64,000 nt of DNA from Nitrososphaerota archaeon (GTDB lineage Archaea; Thermoproteota; Nitrososphaeria; Nitrososphaerales; Gagatemarchaeaceae). Of the stretch, positions 42,571 to 52,152 are shown in pieces. The number at the start of each line of letters is the position of its first letter. Positions within the stretch are counted from its first letter, which is position 1. The stretch spans positions 1 through 64,000 of the forward strand of contig JAPCJH010000002.1 in the NCBI GenBank assembly GCA_027887045.1, given 5' to 3'. A program made the position numbers and the translations under genes. The notes under the pieces are model-generated. The model was not told where the DNA came from. It worked only from the letters and a program-made list of their open reading frames with translations, and ran no database searches.

Positions 42571-43632
42571 GTGAACGAGGCGAAACCATTATCACTCGGG
42601 CGCGCAGCGCAACTGCGTCAGCTTTTGAAGATCGCGGTAGTGGGGGCAGGCGTCTCTGGCGCGTATCTCCTGAACCGGATCCCGGGGGAGCATCAGGTAG
42701 AATGTTTCGAAAGAAGGCCCGAAGACAAATGGTACACAGTGTGCGCGTGGGGTACCAGCGAGCCTTTCATCAAGGACATGTTCAAGTCGGCAGGATTCGA
42801 CTTCGAAAAGTACGTCCTCCACAGGGGGAAGAAGATGACGGTAGACCTTGGGACCGAACAGTTCGAAATTAAACTCAAGGGGCTGGTGACATACGACAAG
42901 CACGCGCTGACCCACGACATGATTGAGGGGCACAACATGCACTGGGGCAGCCACGTCACGGAGGTCGACGGAAACTTCAGCGACTTCGACATTGTGGTCG
43001 ACGCGACGGGGCTTCACAGGGCGCTTCTCCCAAAGATCGAGAACGACATTGTCATCCCGTCCCTCGAGTACCAAGTGAAGTCGAAGGAGCTGCCGTATGA
43101 CGATTTCTACATAAGACCCTACAGCGGACTTTCGGGCTACTACTGGTTCTTCCCGCTCGGGGAGGGGATGGGACACATAGGGGCGGGGGATTACTTCGGG
43201 AAATACAGGGGGGAACTGGACGACTTTGTCAAGAAGTATCATTGTGAAGTCATCCGGAAGATAGGGAGGCCAGTCAGGGTGTCTCCACCACTGTATTGCC
43301 AACCGTTTACTTCGGGGAAGGTCGTGGGTGTTGGAGAGTCGATCGGGACGGTCTACCCGATGCTTGGGGAGGGGATAATCCCGAGCATGCAGTGCGCAGA
43401 CATCTTCGTGGAGCACATGGATGACATGAAGGGATACAGTGAAGCGGTCCTGAAGAAGTTCGCCGTCTACGCGAAGGTGTTCAAGTTTATCAAAGCGAAG
43501 CTCGATGGGAACTTCAGTCTCGCGAGCTACTGGCCAACGCTCCTTTCCGTCTTCTTCTATATGAAGAGGAATGAGACCAGGTACGGCTTACAGACGAAGC
43601 TTATGGATCTATTCAGGGTACTGAACGCCTAG
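42571..43632 (+). CDS. Geranylgeranyl reductase-family FAD oxidoreductase, second paralogue
   Basis: Up to 353 residues from GTG 42571 (TTG 42625 would start at LKIAVVGAGVSGAYLL, the usual N-terminus). It has the FAD loop VVGAGVSGAYLLNRIPG, the signature YYWFFPLGEGMGHIGAG, matching YxWxFPx8GxG with GEGMGHI, and VVGVGESIGTVYPMLGEGI near the flavin. Unlike the paralogue at 30718-33366 it has no intein. A lipid-saturating or related reductase is likely; substrate could differ between the two. Divergent from citrate synthase. Confidence 0.85.
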   Translation: MNEAKPLSLGRAAQLRQLLKIAVVGAGVSGAYLLNRIPGEHQVECFERRPEDKWYTVCAWGTSEPFIKDMFKSAGFDFEKYVLHRGKKMTVDLGTEQFEIKLKGLVTYDKHALTHDMIEGHNMHWGSHVTEVDGNFSDFDIVVDATGLHRALLPKIENDIVIPSLEYQVKSKELPYDDFYIRPYSGLSGYYWFFPLGEGMGHIGAGDYFGKYRGELDDFVKKYHCEVIRKIGRPVRVSPPLYCQPFTSGKVVGVGESIGTVYPMLGEGIIPSMQCADIFVEHMDDMKGYSEAVLKKFAVYAKVFKFIKAKLDGNFSLASYWPTLLSVFFYMKRNETRYGLQTKLMDLFRVLNA

Positions 43633-43636
43633 TCAG

Positions 43637-44089
43637 TTGAGCACCGAAGTAAGAACACACACGGCGCTCCACGTGTTGAAGGGGGCGGTCCAGCGTGTCC
43701 TCGGGGCGAAATGGACTACGTCGACGTACGTCAAGGAAGACCATGGGAGGCTGGTCGTCAGGTACGAGAGAAAACCGACCCCGGAGGAACTTGCGAGGAT
43801 ATCGGAGGAGGCCAATAGAAAGATCACGGAGAACGCGGAGGTCGTTCAATTCGAGATGGAGAGGGGGGAAGCGATGCAGCACTTTGGAGACAGTATCTAC
43901 GATCTTTTCCCGGTCCCCGCTTCCGTAACAATACTGAAACTGGTCAATATCCCAGACTGGAACGTTAATTGTTGCGTCGCGAAGCACGTCGAGAGTACGT
44001 CGGATGTCGGAACGATCTCCGTGGACCGTGCGAGGTTTAGGAATTCGCGAAGGGAGGTCGAGATAGAATTCCACGTTGAGTCCGGCTGA
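43637..44089 (+). CDS. alaX: Alanyl-tRNA editing protein AlaX
   Basis: The 150-residue protein has the HxxxH zinc motif near the start (THTALHVLKGAVQRV) and the second CxxxH motif (NCCVAKHVESTSDVG) of the AlaRS-type trans-editing domain. AlaX hydrolyses mischarged Ser-tRNA(Ala). The start is TTG 43637, a few bases after the previous stop. Its short length matches the AlaX-S type. Confidence 0.88.
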   Translation: MSTEVRTHTALHVLKGAVQRVLGAKWTTSTYVKEDHGRLVVRYERKPTPEELARISEEANRKITENAEVVQFEMERGEAMQHFGDSIYDLFPVPASVTILKLVNIPDWNVNCCVAKHVESTSDVGTISVDRARFRNSRREVEIEFHVESG

Positions 44090-44137
44090 GTACTACAACA
44101 CATAAAATACGAGCCTTTCCCCGATTGGAGTCACATT

Positions 44138-44269
44138 GGGCCCGTGGCGCAGACCCGCCTGTTCGAGCGGGGCGAAGTATGGACAGCGCGGCAGCCTCCT
44201 ACCTCCGTGGGAGAAAGCTGTAGTGAGTCTATCTCGCAGAGGTCGTGAGTTCAAATCTCACCGGGCCCG
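44138..44269 (+). tRNA. tRNA-Arg (CCT) with three introns and encoded CCA
   Basis: Acceptor GGGCCCG/CGGGCCC, D-stem GCGC/GCGC, anticodon stem GCAGC/GCTGT, and T-arm GTGAG-TTCAAAT-CTCAC. Loop C-T-CCT-A gives anticodon CCT. Three inserts total about 57 bases: about 25 in the D-loop (inside 44153-44180, with its own hairpin CCCGC/GCGGG), 14 at the canonical 37/38 position (44202-44215), and 18 before the variable loop (about 44222-44239). Spliced length is about 75. Discriminator G is followed by CCA at 44270-44272. Confidence 0.9.
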
Positions 44270-44274
44270 CCAGT

Positions 44275-45324
44275 TCAAATTAAGTTATCAGTCCCACCCA
44301 ATTCTGAATTGACGATTCTCGTGCCTTGTGTCAAGGCTCTCAGCTTCCCGAAAGCGATGTCCCTTTCCACGTACTTCATACCACAGTCAGGGGCGAGCAT
44401 CAATCTCTCGGAGGGGACATATCTAAGGGCCCCGCGGATTCTCGCGGCCACCTCATCCGATGCCTCAACTCGACTCTCTCCGAGATCAATTACCCCTAGT
44501 ATGATTGTTTTCTCTGGGATGCTTTCCAACACGGCGAGGTCCAAGTTAGGCTGAGCGGCCTCAATCGACAGCTGCTGGGCTCGACATTCGTTCAATTCTG
44601 TAAGGAACGGATATCCGGTAGGTTTGTTTTTCACGATGTATGCATATCCAAAGCAACTGTGGACGGCCGTAGGGCCCTGCACTCCTTCAAGTGAGCGGTT
44701 GATTACCTCCACGGCGTACTCTTTGGCCTTCTCCGGTCGCGCCTGGAGATAGGGTTCGTCGATTTGAATTACGTCCACGCCAGTGGCCTTCAGAGCTTTC
44801 GCCTCCTCATTGACAGCGACAGCGATGTCCCTTGCTAAGCTCGCGTCATCTGAGTAGAAGTCGTTCTGTGCCTGCTGGGTGAGGGTGAACGGCCCCGGAA
44901 GCGTAATCTTTGTGCGCCTGTCCGTGTGTTCTCTAAGGAACTTCGCGTCGCGCACGAGGATGGGGCCGCGCCTGTGAACTGGACCGACAACGCGCGGGAC
45001 GGGGGTTGGACGACCTGTTCGGCCAATCGCGACCCCAGGGTTGTCCATGTCCATCCCGTCGAGAGCGGTGACAAAACGGTTGGAATAACTCTCGCGTCGG
45101 ATCTCGCCGTCTGTGATTATGTCGATTCCAGCTGATTCCATCTCTCTGATGGCGAGCAATGTCGCATCGTCCTGCGCCTGTTCAAGAAATCTTTCCTCAA
45201 CTCTCCAAATGTCTCGCGCTTTGACGCGTGGGGGTGCTCGCCCCTTCAGACTGTCACGATCGACCAACCAATCGGGTTGAGGATAGCTTCCCACCACGGT
45301 GGTTTGCAGAGGTTGCGGGTTCAT
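44275..45324 (-). CDS. MetE-like cobalamin-independent methyltransferase (C-terminal-type domain)
   Basis: The 349-residue protein is a single UROD/MetE-like TIM barrel: TTVVGSYPQPDWLVDR, TDGEIRRESYSNRF, VDVIQIDEPYLQ, and zinc ligands in AVHSCFGYAY and LAPDCGMKYVERDI. Such archaeal core MetE proteins move a methyl group from a donor to a thiol (homocysteine) or act in other methyl transfers. It is at the left edge of the presumed aromatic island, so demethylation of methoxy groups is a possible alternative role, but is only a guess. Confidence 0.85.
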   Translation of the reverse strand: MNPQPLQTTVVGSYPQPDWLVDRDSLKGRAPPRVKARDIWRVEERFLEQAQDDATLLAIREMESAGIDIITDGEIRRESYSNRFVTALDGMDMDNPGVAIGRTGRPTPVPRVVGPVHRRGPILVRDAKFLREHTDRRTKITLPGPFTLTQQAQNDFYSDDASLARDIAVAVNEEAKALKATGVDVIQIDEPYLQARPEKAKEYAVEVINRSLEGVQGPTAVHSCFGYAYIVKNKPTGYPFLTELNECRAQQLSIEAAQPNLDLAVLESIPEKTIILGVIDLGESRVEASDEVAARIRGALRYVPSERLMLAPDCGMKYVERDIAFGKLRALTQGTRIVNSELGGTDNLI

Positions 45325-45499
45325 GCCTCGATTTCCGATTCAACCGGACTTTCTCATGTTTTTATTGTTAACTTGGAGAGCAAAAGACTCTCCCAAGCCT
45401 TCAGCTCTTGTTGACGGTGATTTCGTGCTTGAAAAGCAAAAGGATTTACTGGCTTCGAATAAATGCAATAATATTGAGGCTGGTTGTTTGATCTCGGTC

Positions 45500-46240
45500 T
45501 TGCGGATAAGGTGGTGCGGTATGGACTTTGGTGAGACACTCATGAACCCGTTTACGCTTCACCAGAGCGCCATCATCACAGAAACCTACAAAGAGCTTGG
45601 GAGAGAGAGTGAAGCGGGAGAGAGGGTCAAGAAATGGTACGCTTTGAGAGACAGCTTCGGGTCCCATGAAGATCCGACGCATCAAAGAGTCAGACTCCTG
45701 AAGCAATATGCGAAAGAGAGGGTGTATTCGGAAGTCTTGGAGAACGACAGAAGAGCCATTCAACTGTTTGAGGAAAAGGAAAGAAACGGTTTCACTCCGA
45801 CCGAGGGTCTCGGCGAGCTTCTTACTAAGCTCCGGGATTCTGACGTTTCGGTGGCCGTTGTCAGCGAGTCCGCAAGCCTCCCGGCTGTGATGGTGATAGC
45901 TAGGTTCCTATCCCAGCATGACCTGGGGCGCTACTTTCGAGAATTGATAACGCCGGCGGGTCGATTTAGCGTCAGCGGAGTATTGCTTGACGAGCGGTTC
46001 GTGGGGAAGACAAAGAAGGACCAAACGATCTACGACACGTTGAGGGCCTACTTGGAAGAGCAGAATTTTCGAATTAGCGAATGTGCGATGGTAGGAGACG
46101 ACCCCGTGCTCGATGTGGAGTATGCCAAGCTCAGGGGCTTCGCGGCGATCCAATATACGGGCGTGATCGATCGTGGATATAGCACGATGGCCGATTACAT
46201 CGTCGATAATTGGAACGAGTTCCCGCAGGTAACTGGATGA
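45500..46240 (+). CDS. HAD-superfamily hydrolase, paralogue of 54407-55156
   Basis: From TTG 45500 (TATA-like CAATAATATTGAG about 28 bases upstream) the 246-residue protein has HAD motif I GMDFGETLMNP (nucleophile Asp; the second acid of DxD is replaced), motif II VVSESASLPAV, and motif IV AMVGDDPVLDVEYAK. The lost second Asp resembles haloacid dehalogenase-type or divergent phosphatases. It is about half identical to the HAD at 54407-55156, and the two bracket the cluster between. Divergent from the MetE-like gene. Confidence 0.82.
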   Translation: MRIRWCGMDFGETLMNPFTLHQSAIITETYKELGRESEAGERVKKWYALRDSFGSHEDPTHQRVRLLKQYAKERVYSEVLENDRRAIQLFEEKERNGFTPTEGLGELLTKLRDSDVSVAVVSESASLPAVMVIARFLSQHDLGRYFRELITPAGRFSVSGVLLDERFVGKTKKDQTIYDTLRAYLEEQNFRISECAMVGDDPVLDVEYAKLRGFAAIQYTGVIDRGYSTMADYIVDNWNEFPQVTG

Positions 46241-46243
46241 GCG

Positions 46244-47161
46244 TCATGTCGTTTTTGCCTGTCTGAACCTGATCCTGCTTCTCAGGATCCCCACGTTCTC
46301 CACTTCTGCCTCCACCAGGTCTCCGTCGTTCAGATACTTGCCTGTGTATAGGCCGACCCCTGAACAGGTTCCAGTGGCGATTATGTCACCTGGGAGCAAC
46401 GTGTTATCCTCCGATGCACCGGATATCAGGTCGGGAATCTTGAATATCATATCATTTGTCGTCCCGTCCTGCCTTGCCTCCCCATTGACCCTTAGCGCGA
46501 GCTTGAGTGGGTACGGATTGGGTATCTCATCCCGGGTAACAATGTAGGGCCCCAAGGGGAGTGACGTGTCCGCTACCTTTCCTCTGTATAGGTTCCGACC
46601 GAGTACGGTGCCCTCGACCCCCCTTTTCATGCCGTCTCTGAAGCTTATGTCGTTCAGCACCGTGTACCCGGCGACGTAACCGTATGCTTCAACTGGTTGG
46701 ATGTCTTTGCCCTCTTTGCCGATTATCAAAGCCAGCTCCACCTCGTGGTCAGCCTTCGCCGAGAATTTCGGAACAAACACTTCGTCTCCATCCCCGACGA
46801 TGCATCTCGAGTGTTTGAAGAAGAATACGGGTTCAGTAGGCGCTCCCCCTATCTCTTGCCCATGGGAATGATAATTTACGAAGACACAGAGAATCTTGCT
46901 TGGCGAAATGAGCGGAGGAAGGAACTTCGCACTTTGCACGTCGCTCAGGAAATTGCCGACATCAGGTCGACGAACCAGCTGTCCTACGAAGCGAGTCAAC
47001 CATTCGAGCGATTCGTTCCACTCACCAAGGGCTTCATCGATTGAACGAGGTGATTTGCCCTCGCCCAATGTCGAAGCCGCCTTTGTGAGATCGAGGACTC
47101 CACCCGAGGTGACCGAGCAGAGGTGAGACTTTCCGTCAACAAGAATGCTACCTAGTCTCAT
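46244..47161 (-). CDS. Fumarylacetoacetate hydrolase-family protein
   Basis: The 305-residue enzyme has the FAH core: ISPSKILCVFVNYHSHGQEI, PTEPVFFFKHSRCIVGDGDE, VPKFSAKADHEVELALIIG (metal ligands in DHEVELA) and ILRSRIRF near the end. FAH members split acylpyruvates such as fumarylpyruvate or hydrate/decarboxylate dienoates in aromatic catabolism. With a gentisate-type dioxygenase 7 kb away, hydrolysis of a ring-cleavage product is a fitting role. ATG 47161. Confidence 0.88.
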   Translation of the reverse strand: MRLGSILVDGKSHLCSVTSGGVLDLTKAASTLGEGKSPRSIDEALGEWNESLEWLTRFVGQLVRRPDVGNFLSDVQSAKFLPPLISPSKILCVFVNYHSHGQEIGGAPTEPVFFFKHSRCIVGDGDEVFVPKFSAKADHEVELALIIGKEGKDIQPVEAYGYVAGYTVLNDISFRDGMKRGVEGTVLGRNLYRGKVADTSLPLGPYIVTRDEIPNPYPLKLALRVNGEARQDGTTNDMIFKIPDLISGASEDNTLLPGDIIATGTCSGVGLYTGKYLNDGDLVEAEVENVGILRSRIRFRQAKTT

Positions 47162-47269
47162 CGGAATGAGATGTTGTTCTATGTCAGCGATATAAGGTGC
47201 ACCGGCCGGAAGAGCCTGGGTTACGACAAAAGAAGGGCGGAGGGGCCCCTAGGCCCACTCCGAGATTCA

Positions 47270-48079
47270 CTATTTCTTGCGCATCCCAGCAAAGCTGGGA
47301 CCTGTCGCGATTGCTAGACCGATTAGGCCGACAATGATGCCATAGGCGGCGTTTGCGCCTGGGACGTACGCGCCAGTTGAGGCGAACGAGCCGGACGAGC
47401 TTGAAATATACCCCCCGACGATCAAGATGATCCAGCCTAACACGACTTGACCCCAATGTGAGATAGATCCCCCGGAAGACACGGGTGTGGAAACAGTTGC
47501 GGCGGCGTCTGGTTTGGGAGCAGGGCTGAAGAACATGCCAAGCACGAACCCGTAGGTGGAATGCCACACGAAATTGTAGAATATCAGGTTAGTCACTCCC
47601 AGCCCGAAGGCCGTCCCCCAGTGCTGGAACCAGAACCCGGTGCCGTATAGGAGGGGCATCACGAAAGAGCTGCTTACGATCCAGAGCGTCCACCCCCAGA
47701 TTAGCCCTTTGACGAGGTTGTTCCCCACCTTCATGGGTCCTGGAAGATTCGGGTAGACCAGCATTGTGAAAATCAGCCCGAAGACAATCCCTTGGGAGTA
47801 GTGGGACCACATCCCAAGGAAGTAGGTGAAGTCTGGCGAAAGCAGTTGCCCCGTCGTGATTGGGAAAAAGCCGGATAGCGTCTTGAAGTTAGTAGCCCAC
47901 ACTTCCGCATTCAGGGTGTTGAAGGAAAACGGGATCCAACCAACAGCAAAGAACCACTCTCCGAACATTGTTGCTAGGAAAGTGGCTGCAACCGAGGCGA
48001 CTAGGCCTGCTTTCAGTTGATTGTCCGTGAATCCAAAATGCACGCGCCTTGCTATGAAATCATCAGAAATTTTCGCCAT
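47270..48079 (-). CDS. Multi-spanning membrane protein, unknown
   Basis: ATG 48079 lies about 28 bases from a palindromic TATA-like ACTTATAAGTC. The product (269 residues) has about six membrane segments (for example VASVAATFLATMFGEWFFAVG, GIVFGLIFTMLVYPNLP, LVKGLIWGWTLWIVSSSFVM, VVLGWIILIVGGYIS, AAYGIIVGLIGLAIATGPS) with a Pro/Ser-rich loop. No transporter family is recognised. Its place in the island suggests uptake or export of the substrate or another membrane task. Confidence 0.6.
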   Translation of the reverse strand: MAKISDDFIARRVHFGFTDNQLKAGLVASVAATFLATMFGEWFFAVGWIPFSFNTLNAEVWATNFKTLSGFFPITTGQLLSPDFTYFLGMWSHYSQGIVFGLIFTMLVYPNLPGPMKVGNNLVKGLIWGWTLWIVSSSFVMPLLYGTGFWFQHWGTAFGLGVTNLIFYNFVWHSTYGFVLGMFFSPAPKPDAAATVSTPVSSGGSISHWGQVVLGWIILIVGGYISSSSGSFASTGAYVPGANAAYGIIVGLIGLAIATGPSFAGMRKK

Positions 48080-48243
48080 CTGTGCCACAAGACTTGCATC
48101 TTTGACTTATAAGTCTAAGCGAGATGCCAAAAAATCGCGTTTTCCGAGCAATTTGGGAAAAAGGAGCCCGAATCCATACTCCCAAGCTCTGTTCGGCCTG
48201 CTAATTCGAGAATCCTTAAGAAAGGCATGAGTCGGAGGCCGAA

Positions 48244-49251
48244 ATGATGGAATTCGACAAGGGAATTGACATTCACACTCACGTCTACCCAAGTGAATAC
48301 CTGAAGTACCTCGAGCAGAGGACCGAGTATCCCAAGATAGTAAATGACCCGACAGAGGGGATGGTGATATGGGATAATGGAGTGCGCGCGGGGCACGTGG
48401 ACGCGAAGGGGCACGTGGACGTCGATTTCCGAGTCCCGTTCATGGAGAACGAATGTGGCATAGGTACTCAGGCCGTAAGCCTTACCGTCCCGGGAACGTA
48501 CACATTCGGGTCGGAGAGCGTCAAGTGGGCAAGATGGATCAATGACTATTACGCAAAGCTAGATGAGAAGTTCCCGGGGAAGTACGCGTGCTTCATGACG
48601 CTTCCTTTGAACGACGTTGGCGCTTCTCTCGACGAAATGGAAAGAGCCCACAAAGACCTTGGCCTTAGAGGGGTGGGGCTGTTCACAAACGTATTTGGAA
48701 AATATCTGGACGACCCGGAGTTTCACCCCATATTCGAAAAAGTTAGCAAGCTCGGGCTCCCAGCCTTCGTGCACCCAGCTACGCCGGTTGTCGCAGAGTT
48801 CCTCGGGAAATACAAGATACCGGTTCCTCTTTGGGGATATACCTACGAAACAACGATATTCTTCACAAGGCTGGTGTGGAATGGCGTTCTGGACAAGTTC
48901 CCGAACCTGAACTTCATCGCAACCCATCTCGGCGGCTTCATTCCTTACCAGTTCGAAAGAATAGACTATGCCTTCAGGGGGTACAGCAGGGAGTTTGGAT
49001 ACAAGCTTTCGAACCCTCCGAGCTACTACTTCAAACGAATGTACTATGACGCAGTAAACTTCCACAAGCCATCTGTGATGGAGGGCATAATGACCTTCGG
49101 CGCGGATAGGATTCTACTCGGCACCGACTACGCCCACAGAGTGGGAGATCCGAAGCGGGCGGTTCCCAACATTAAGGAGCTTCCGATATCGGACAACGAC
49201 AAGGAGAAAATTCTCTACGGCACCGCGCGGAAGCTGTTGGGGATTTCGTAG
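48244..49251 (+). CDS. Amidohydrolase-2 family enzyme (decarboxylase/hydratase type)
   Basis: The 335-residue protein has the ACMSD/amidohydrolase-2 layout: metal motif GIDIHTHVYPSEYLK (HxH), the central HPATPVVAEFLG and ATHLGGFIPYQFERID, and the final LLGTDYAH (catalytic Asp). Family members decarboxylate hydroxybenzoates (gamma-resorcylate or 5-carboxyvanillate), ACMS or act as hydratases. In this context a (hydroxy)aromatic acid substrate is likely. Start ATG 48244 or 48247. Confidence 0.85.
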   Translation: MMEFDKGIDIHTHVYPSEYLKYLEQRTEYPKIVNDPTEGMVIWDNGVRAGHVDAKGHVDVDFRVPFMENECGIGTQAVSLTVPGTYTFGSESVKWARWINDYYAKLDEKFPGKYACFMTLPLNDVGASLDEMERAHKDLGLRGVGLFTNVFGKYLDDPEFHPIFEKVSKLGLPAFVHPATPVVAEFLGKYKIPVPLWGYTYETTIFFTRLVWNGVLDKFPNLNFIATHLGGFIPYQFERIDYAFRGYSREFGYKLSNPPSYYFKRMYYDAVNFHKPSVMEGIMTFGADRILLGTDYAHRVGDPKRAVPNIKELPISDNDKEKILYGTARKLLGIS

Positions 49252-49324
49252 GAACCAGTAAGGGTCTCGACATCCGACACTGGCAAAAACTAATAACGCC
49301 CGAACGTACGGTGGGGCGAACGGT

Positions 49325-50239
49325 TTGCCCGAATGGTTTGAGACAGCAGATTGGTTCCCATCCAAGTGGGGCTCCAATGACGAGCTCGGCACGCTGAATG
49401 CCCTTTCGAGCCAAAAGACACTGTCTGCCCTGGAACTCGTAAAGAAGGGGAGGATCTACAACCTCGCCCACCTCATCCACAACGAGATGCCAGTGAGATC
49501 GGCGCTACATGGTCCATTTTCCCTTTTCACGCTGCAACGAGTGTACGACCATCGGCCTCCCCTAAGGGAAGAGACGAGGAATAAGTTCGGCGCAGGGTTG
49601 TGCCGGCTCGAAATGTCGGACCACTTGGGAACCCATCTCGATTCATTGAACCATGTCTCCGTCGACAACAAGTTCTACAACGGCGTCGACGCATTTCGGG
49701 TCACTACCCCCCGAGGCACCTCACGGTATGGGATCGAGTCCGTACCCCCCATCGTCACTCGAGGAATCATGGTGGACGCGGCCTTTCATGGCGGGAAGGA
49801 GATACTTGAGAAAGGTTATTCCGTCACACCTGAGAGCGTCGAAGAATTTCTAAAGCAGAATGACCTGGCCGTAGAGAAAGGCGACGCTGTCTTCATCCAC
49901 ACCGGGGTCTCAAAGTTGTGGACGAATCCTTCCGAATACGCCACCTACTTCGAGGCGTCCCCAGGCATAGGCTTCGAGCTTGCAAAATGGCTTGCGAAGA
50001 GAGATGTCTCGGTCGCGGGGTCTGACACCCCCAGTAGCGAAGTTGCACCAGCAGAGCTGAAAGGAACTAGGCTACCAGTTCACCAATACCTGATTGCGAA
50101 GTGCGGAATTCGTCTCATCGACAACATCAAGTTGGACGAGCTGGCCCGGGACAAGGTGTACGAGTTTCTCTTCATGTGTTCTCCGTTGCCAATCAAAGGG
50201 GCAACCGCGTCTCCCGTGGCGCCTCTCGCAATAGCCTGA
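49325..50239 (+). CDS. Cyclase family hydrolase (kynurenine formamidase-like)
   Basis: The 304-residue protein has the cyclase motif LEMSDHLGTHLDSLNHVS (HxGTHxD), a further AVEKGDAVFIHTGVSKLW, and SDTPSSEVAP. Members are metal-dependent hydrolases such as kynurenine formamidase or isatin hydrolase that open small cyclic amides/lactones. It is placed between the amidohydrolase and the PEP-synthase-like genes. TTG 49325 start. Confidence 0.82.
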   Translation: MPEWFETADWFPSKWGSNDELGTLNALSSQKTLSALELVKKGRIYNLAHLIHNEMPVRSALHGPFSLFTLQRVYDHRPPLREETRNKFGAGLCRLEMSDHLGTHLDSLNHVSVDNKFYNGVDAFRVTTPRGTSRYGIESVPPIVTRGIMVDAAFHGGKEILEKGYSVTPESVEEFLKQNDLAVEKGDAVFIHTGVSKLWTNPSEYATYFEASPGIGFELAKWLAKRDVSVAGSDTPSSEVAPAELKGTRLPVHQYLIAKCGIRLIDNIKLDELARDKVYEFLFMCSPLPIKGATASPVAPLAIA

Positions 50240-50311
50240 CGAGCCCCTCATCAGCTCTACCGAGAGCCCAGCCAACGCATATATGGTGACGCAGCTTCGA
50301 GACGACGTTCC

Positions 50312-52150
50312 TTGCATAGAGAGAGGTTCCCGCTTCCCGAGGAAGTCGAAGTGCCAAAAGGGGCTGAGAAATGGAAGGACCTGTACCCGTACCTCGGTGT
50401 TTTCAGCAGGCAGAAAGGGGATTACGGGAGGTTCTGGTTCCAAGACAATCTGCACTTCCCCCTCCCTCTGACGCCTTTCGAAGCAGACATCCTGACGAGA
50501 TATCACCCAGCAGCGATAGGGTCCTACAATTCGAGAGTCTGGCCCATCCCAGCAGCGCTGGGTCCCTTTTATCGTGTCTTCGCGGGGTTCATCTACATTT
50601 CATCGGAGAACATCACGGACGAAGCCGAAGTCAAGAGGAGAGCGGAGATGTTCAAAAAGAGGGCGGGTTTTTATTTTGAAAACTGGGAGGAGCTTCTCGA
50701 GAAATGGCGAAAGAAGACACGGGATATGATCGAGGAATTCAGGAGGATAGAATTCAAAACGCTCCCCGAGTTTGAGCCTGAAGAGAGCGTGTTTCAGGCG
50801 CGCGGGCTGACAGCCGGCTATGACCTGGTCGCCGAATACGACAAACTCATGCTCCTGTGGGAGAAGTCCTGGTACTACCACTTCGAGATGTTTATCGCGT
50901 ACGGCTCCGCTCTGGCCTTCGCCGACGTGGCACAATCGCTCTTCCCTGGCATAAGCAGCAAGACGGTTTTCGCTATGATTTCCGGCATCAAATCCCCGCT
51001 TTGGGCTCCCGACGAGAGGCTCAAGGAACTAGCCAGGTCAGCGATAAAACACGGAGTCGGCGACCTGATAGTTCGTAGGGGAAAGCCAGAGGACCTCTTC
51101 TCGGAGCTCGGGCGGACAGCGGAGGGGAAAGCCTGGCTTGAGGAATTCGAGAGCAGCAAGTACCCATACTTCTACGCTGGAACTGCTCAGCAGCCGGGAT
51201 TTTACAACCCGACCAGGACACCATCGTGGATTCACGATCTATCCATTCCGCTGACTTTCATCGCCGGCTACGTTGAGAGGGCCAGCAAAGGGGAGAGCAT
51301 TGAGAGACCCCTTGAGAAGATTGCCAAAGAGAGAGATAGGATTACCAGTGAATATCTGGAGCTTCTCAAGAACGAGCGGAACAGGGTGACGTTCCAAGAG
51401 GCGCTGAATTTGGCGAGAAAGGCCTGGCCCTACACGGAGGAGCATAATTGGTGGTATGACAATCTGATGTGGACGATAGCGTGGACCAAGGTGCTTGAAC
51501 TTGGCAAGATTCTCGTTCGTCAAAGAGTTGTTGCAGACGAGTCCGACATCTATTACCTCAAGGTCGACGAAGTCAGAATGGCGCTCCATGATATAGTGTT
51601 AGCCTGGTCAGAAGACAAGAATCCCGCAGGGCTCGAATACTGGCCAGAAATAATCAGAGAGAGAAGGGAAATGATACGGGCTCTGGAGAAATGGAGGCCC
51701 CCGAAGGCCCTCGGAGAACCCCCGAAAATCGTGACCGAACCTCTTTCGATTCTGCTCTGGGGGATTACCACCGAGAGGGTGACAGAGTGGCTAAGGGTAA
51801 TCGTCGGGCCAGAGAAACTCGAGGTTGTGCGAGGGTTGCCAGGGTCGCCAGGCGTGGCCGAAGGAAAAGCACGAATCATTCGCAAGGTCGGGGAACTCAG
51901 CCAATTGAAGGAGGGAGAGATAATCGTCTCACCGGTCACTTCACCAATGTGGTCTCCGGCGTTCGGGGTGGCAAAGGGCGTCATAACGGATATTGGGGGT
52001 CTGATGTCGCACACAGCCATCGTATGCAGGGAGTACGGTATCCCAGCCGTCATAGGAACCGGGGTAGCGACGGACGCCATCAAGACAGGTGATCTTGTCA
52101 GGGTGGACGGGAACGAAGGGGTCGTTAGCATCCTGAAGCGAAACGGATAA
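50312..52150 (+). CDS. PEP-synthase-like subunit with phosphohistidine domain (PpsA-like)
   Basis: The 612-residue protein contains a large N-terminal helical part (about 1-500, including YWPEIIRERREMI) and a C-terminal PEP-mobilising domain with GVITDIGGLMSHTAIVCREY, the central catalytic His as in PEP synthase and pyruvate phosphate dikinase. It lacks the PEP/pyruvate-binding barrel. Size and domain content match PpsA (about 70 kDa) of Thauera phenylphosphate synthase. The next gene supplies the ATP-grasp half. TTG 50312 lies about 26 bases after GCATATATGG. Confidence 0.82.
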   Translation: MHRERFPLPEEVEVPKGAEKWKDLYPYLGVFSRQKGDYGRFWFQDNLHFPLPLTPFEADILTRYHPAAIGSYNSRVWPIPAALGPFYRVFAGFIYISSENITDEAEVKRRAEMFKKRAGFYFENWEELLEKWRKKTRDMIEEFRRIEFKTLPEFEPEESVFQARGLTAGYDLVAEYDKLMLLWEKSWYYHFEMFIAYGSALAFADVAQSLFPGISSKTVFAMISGIKSPLWAPDERLKELARSAIKHGVGDLIVRRGKPEDLFSELGRTAEGKAWLEEFESSKYPYFYAGTAQQPGFYNPTRTPSWIHDLSIPLTFIAGYVERASKGESIERPLEKIAKERDRITSEYLELLKNERNRVTFQEALNLARKAWPYTEEHNWWYDNLMWTIAWTKVLELGKILVRQRVVADESDIYYLKVDEVRMALHDIVLAWSEDKNPAGLEYWPEIIRERREMIRALEKWRPPKALGEPPKIVTEPLSILLWGITTERVTEWLRVIVGPEKLEVVRGLPGSPGVAEGKARIIRKVGELSQLKEGEIIVSPVTSPMWSPAFGVAKGVITDIGGLMSHTAIVCREYGIPAVIGTGVATDAIKTGDLVRVDGNEGVVSILKRNG

Positions 52151-52152
52151 CT

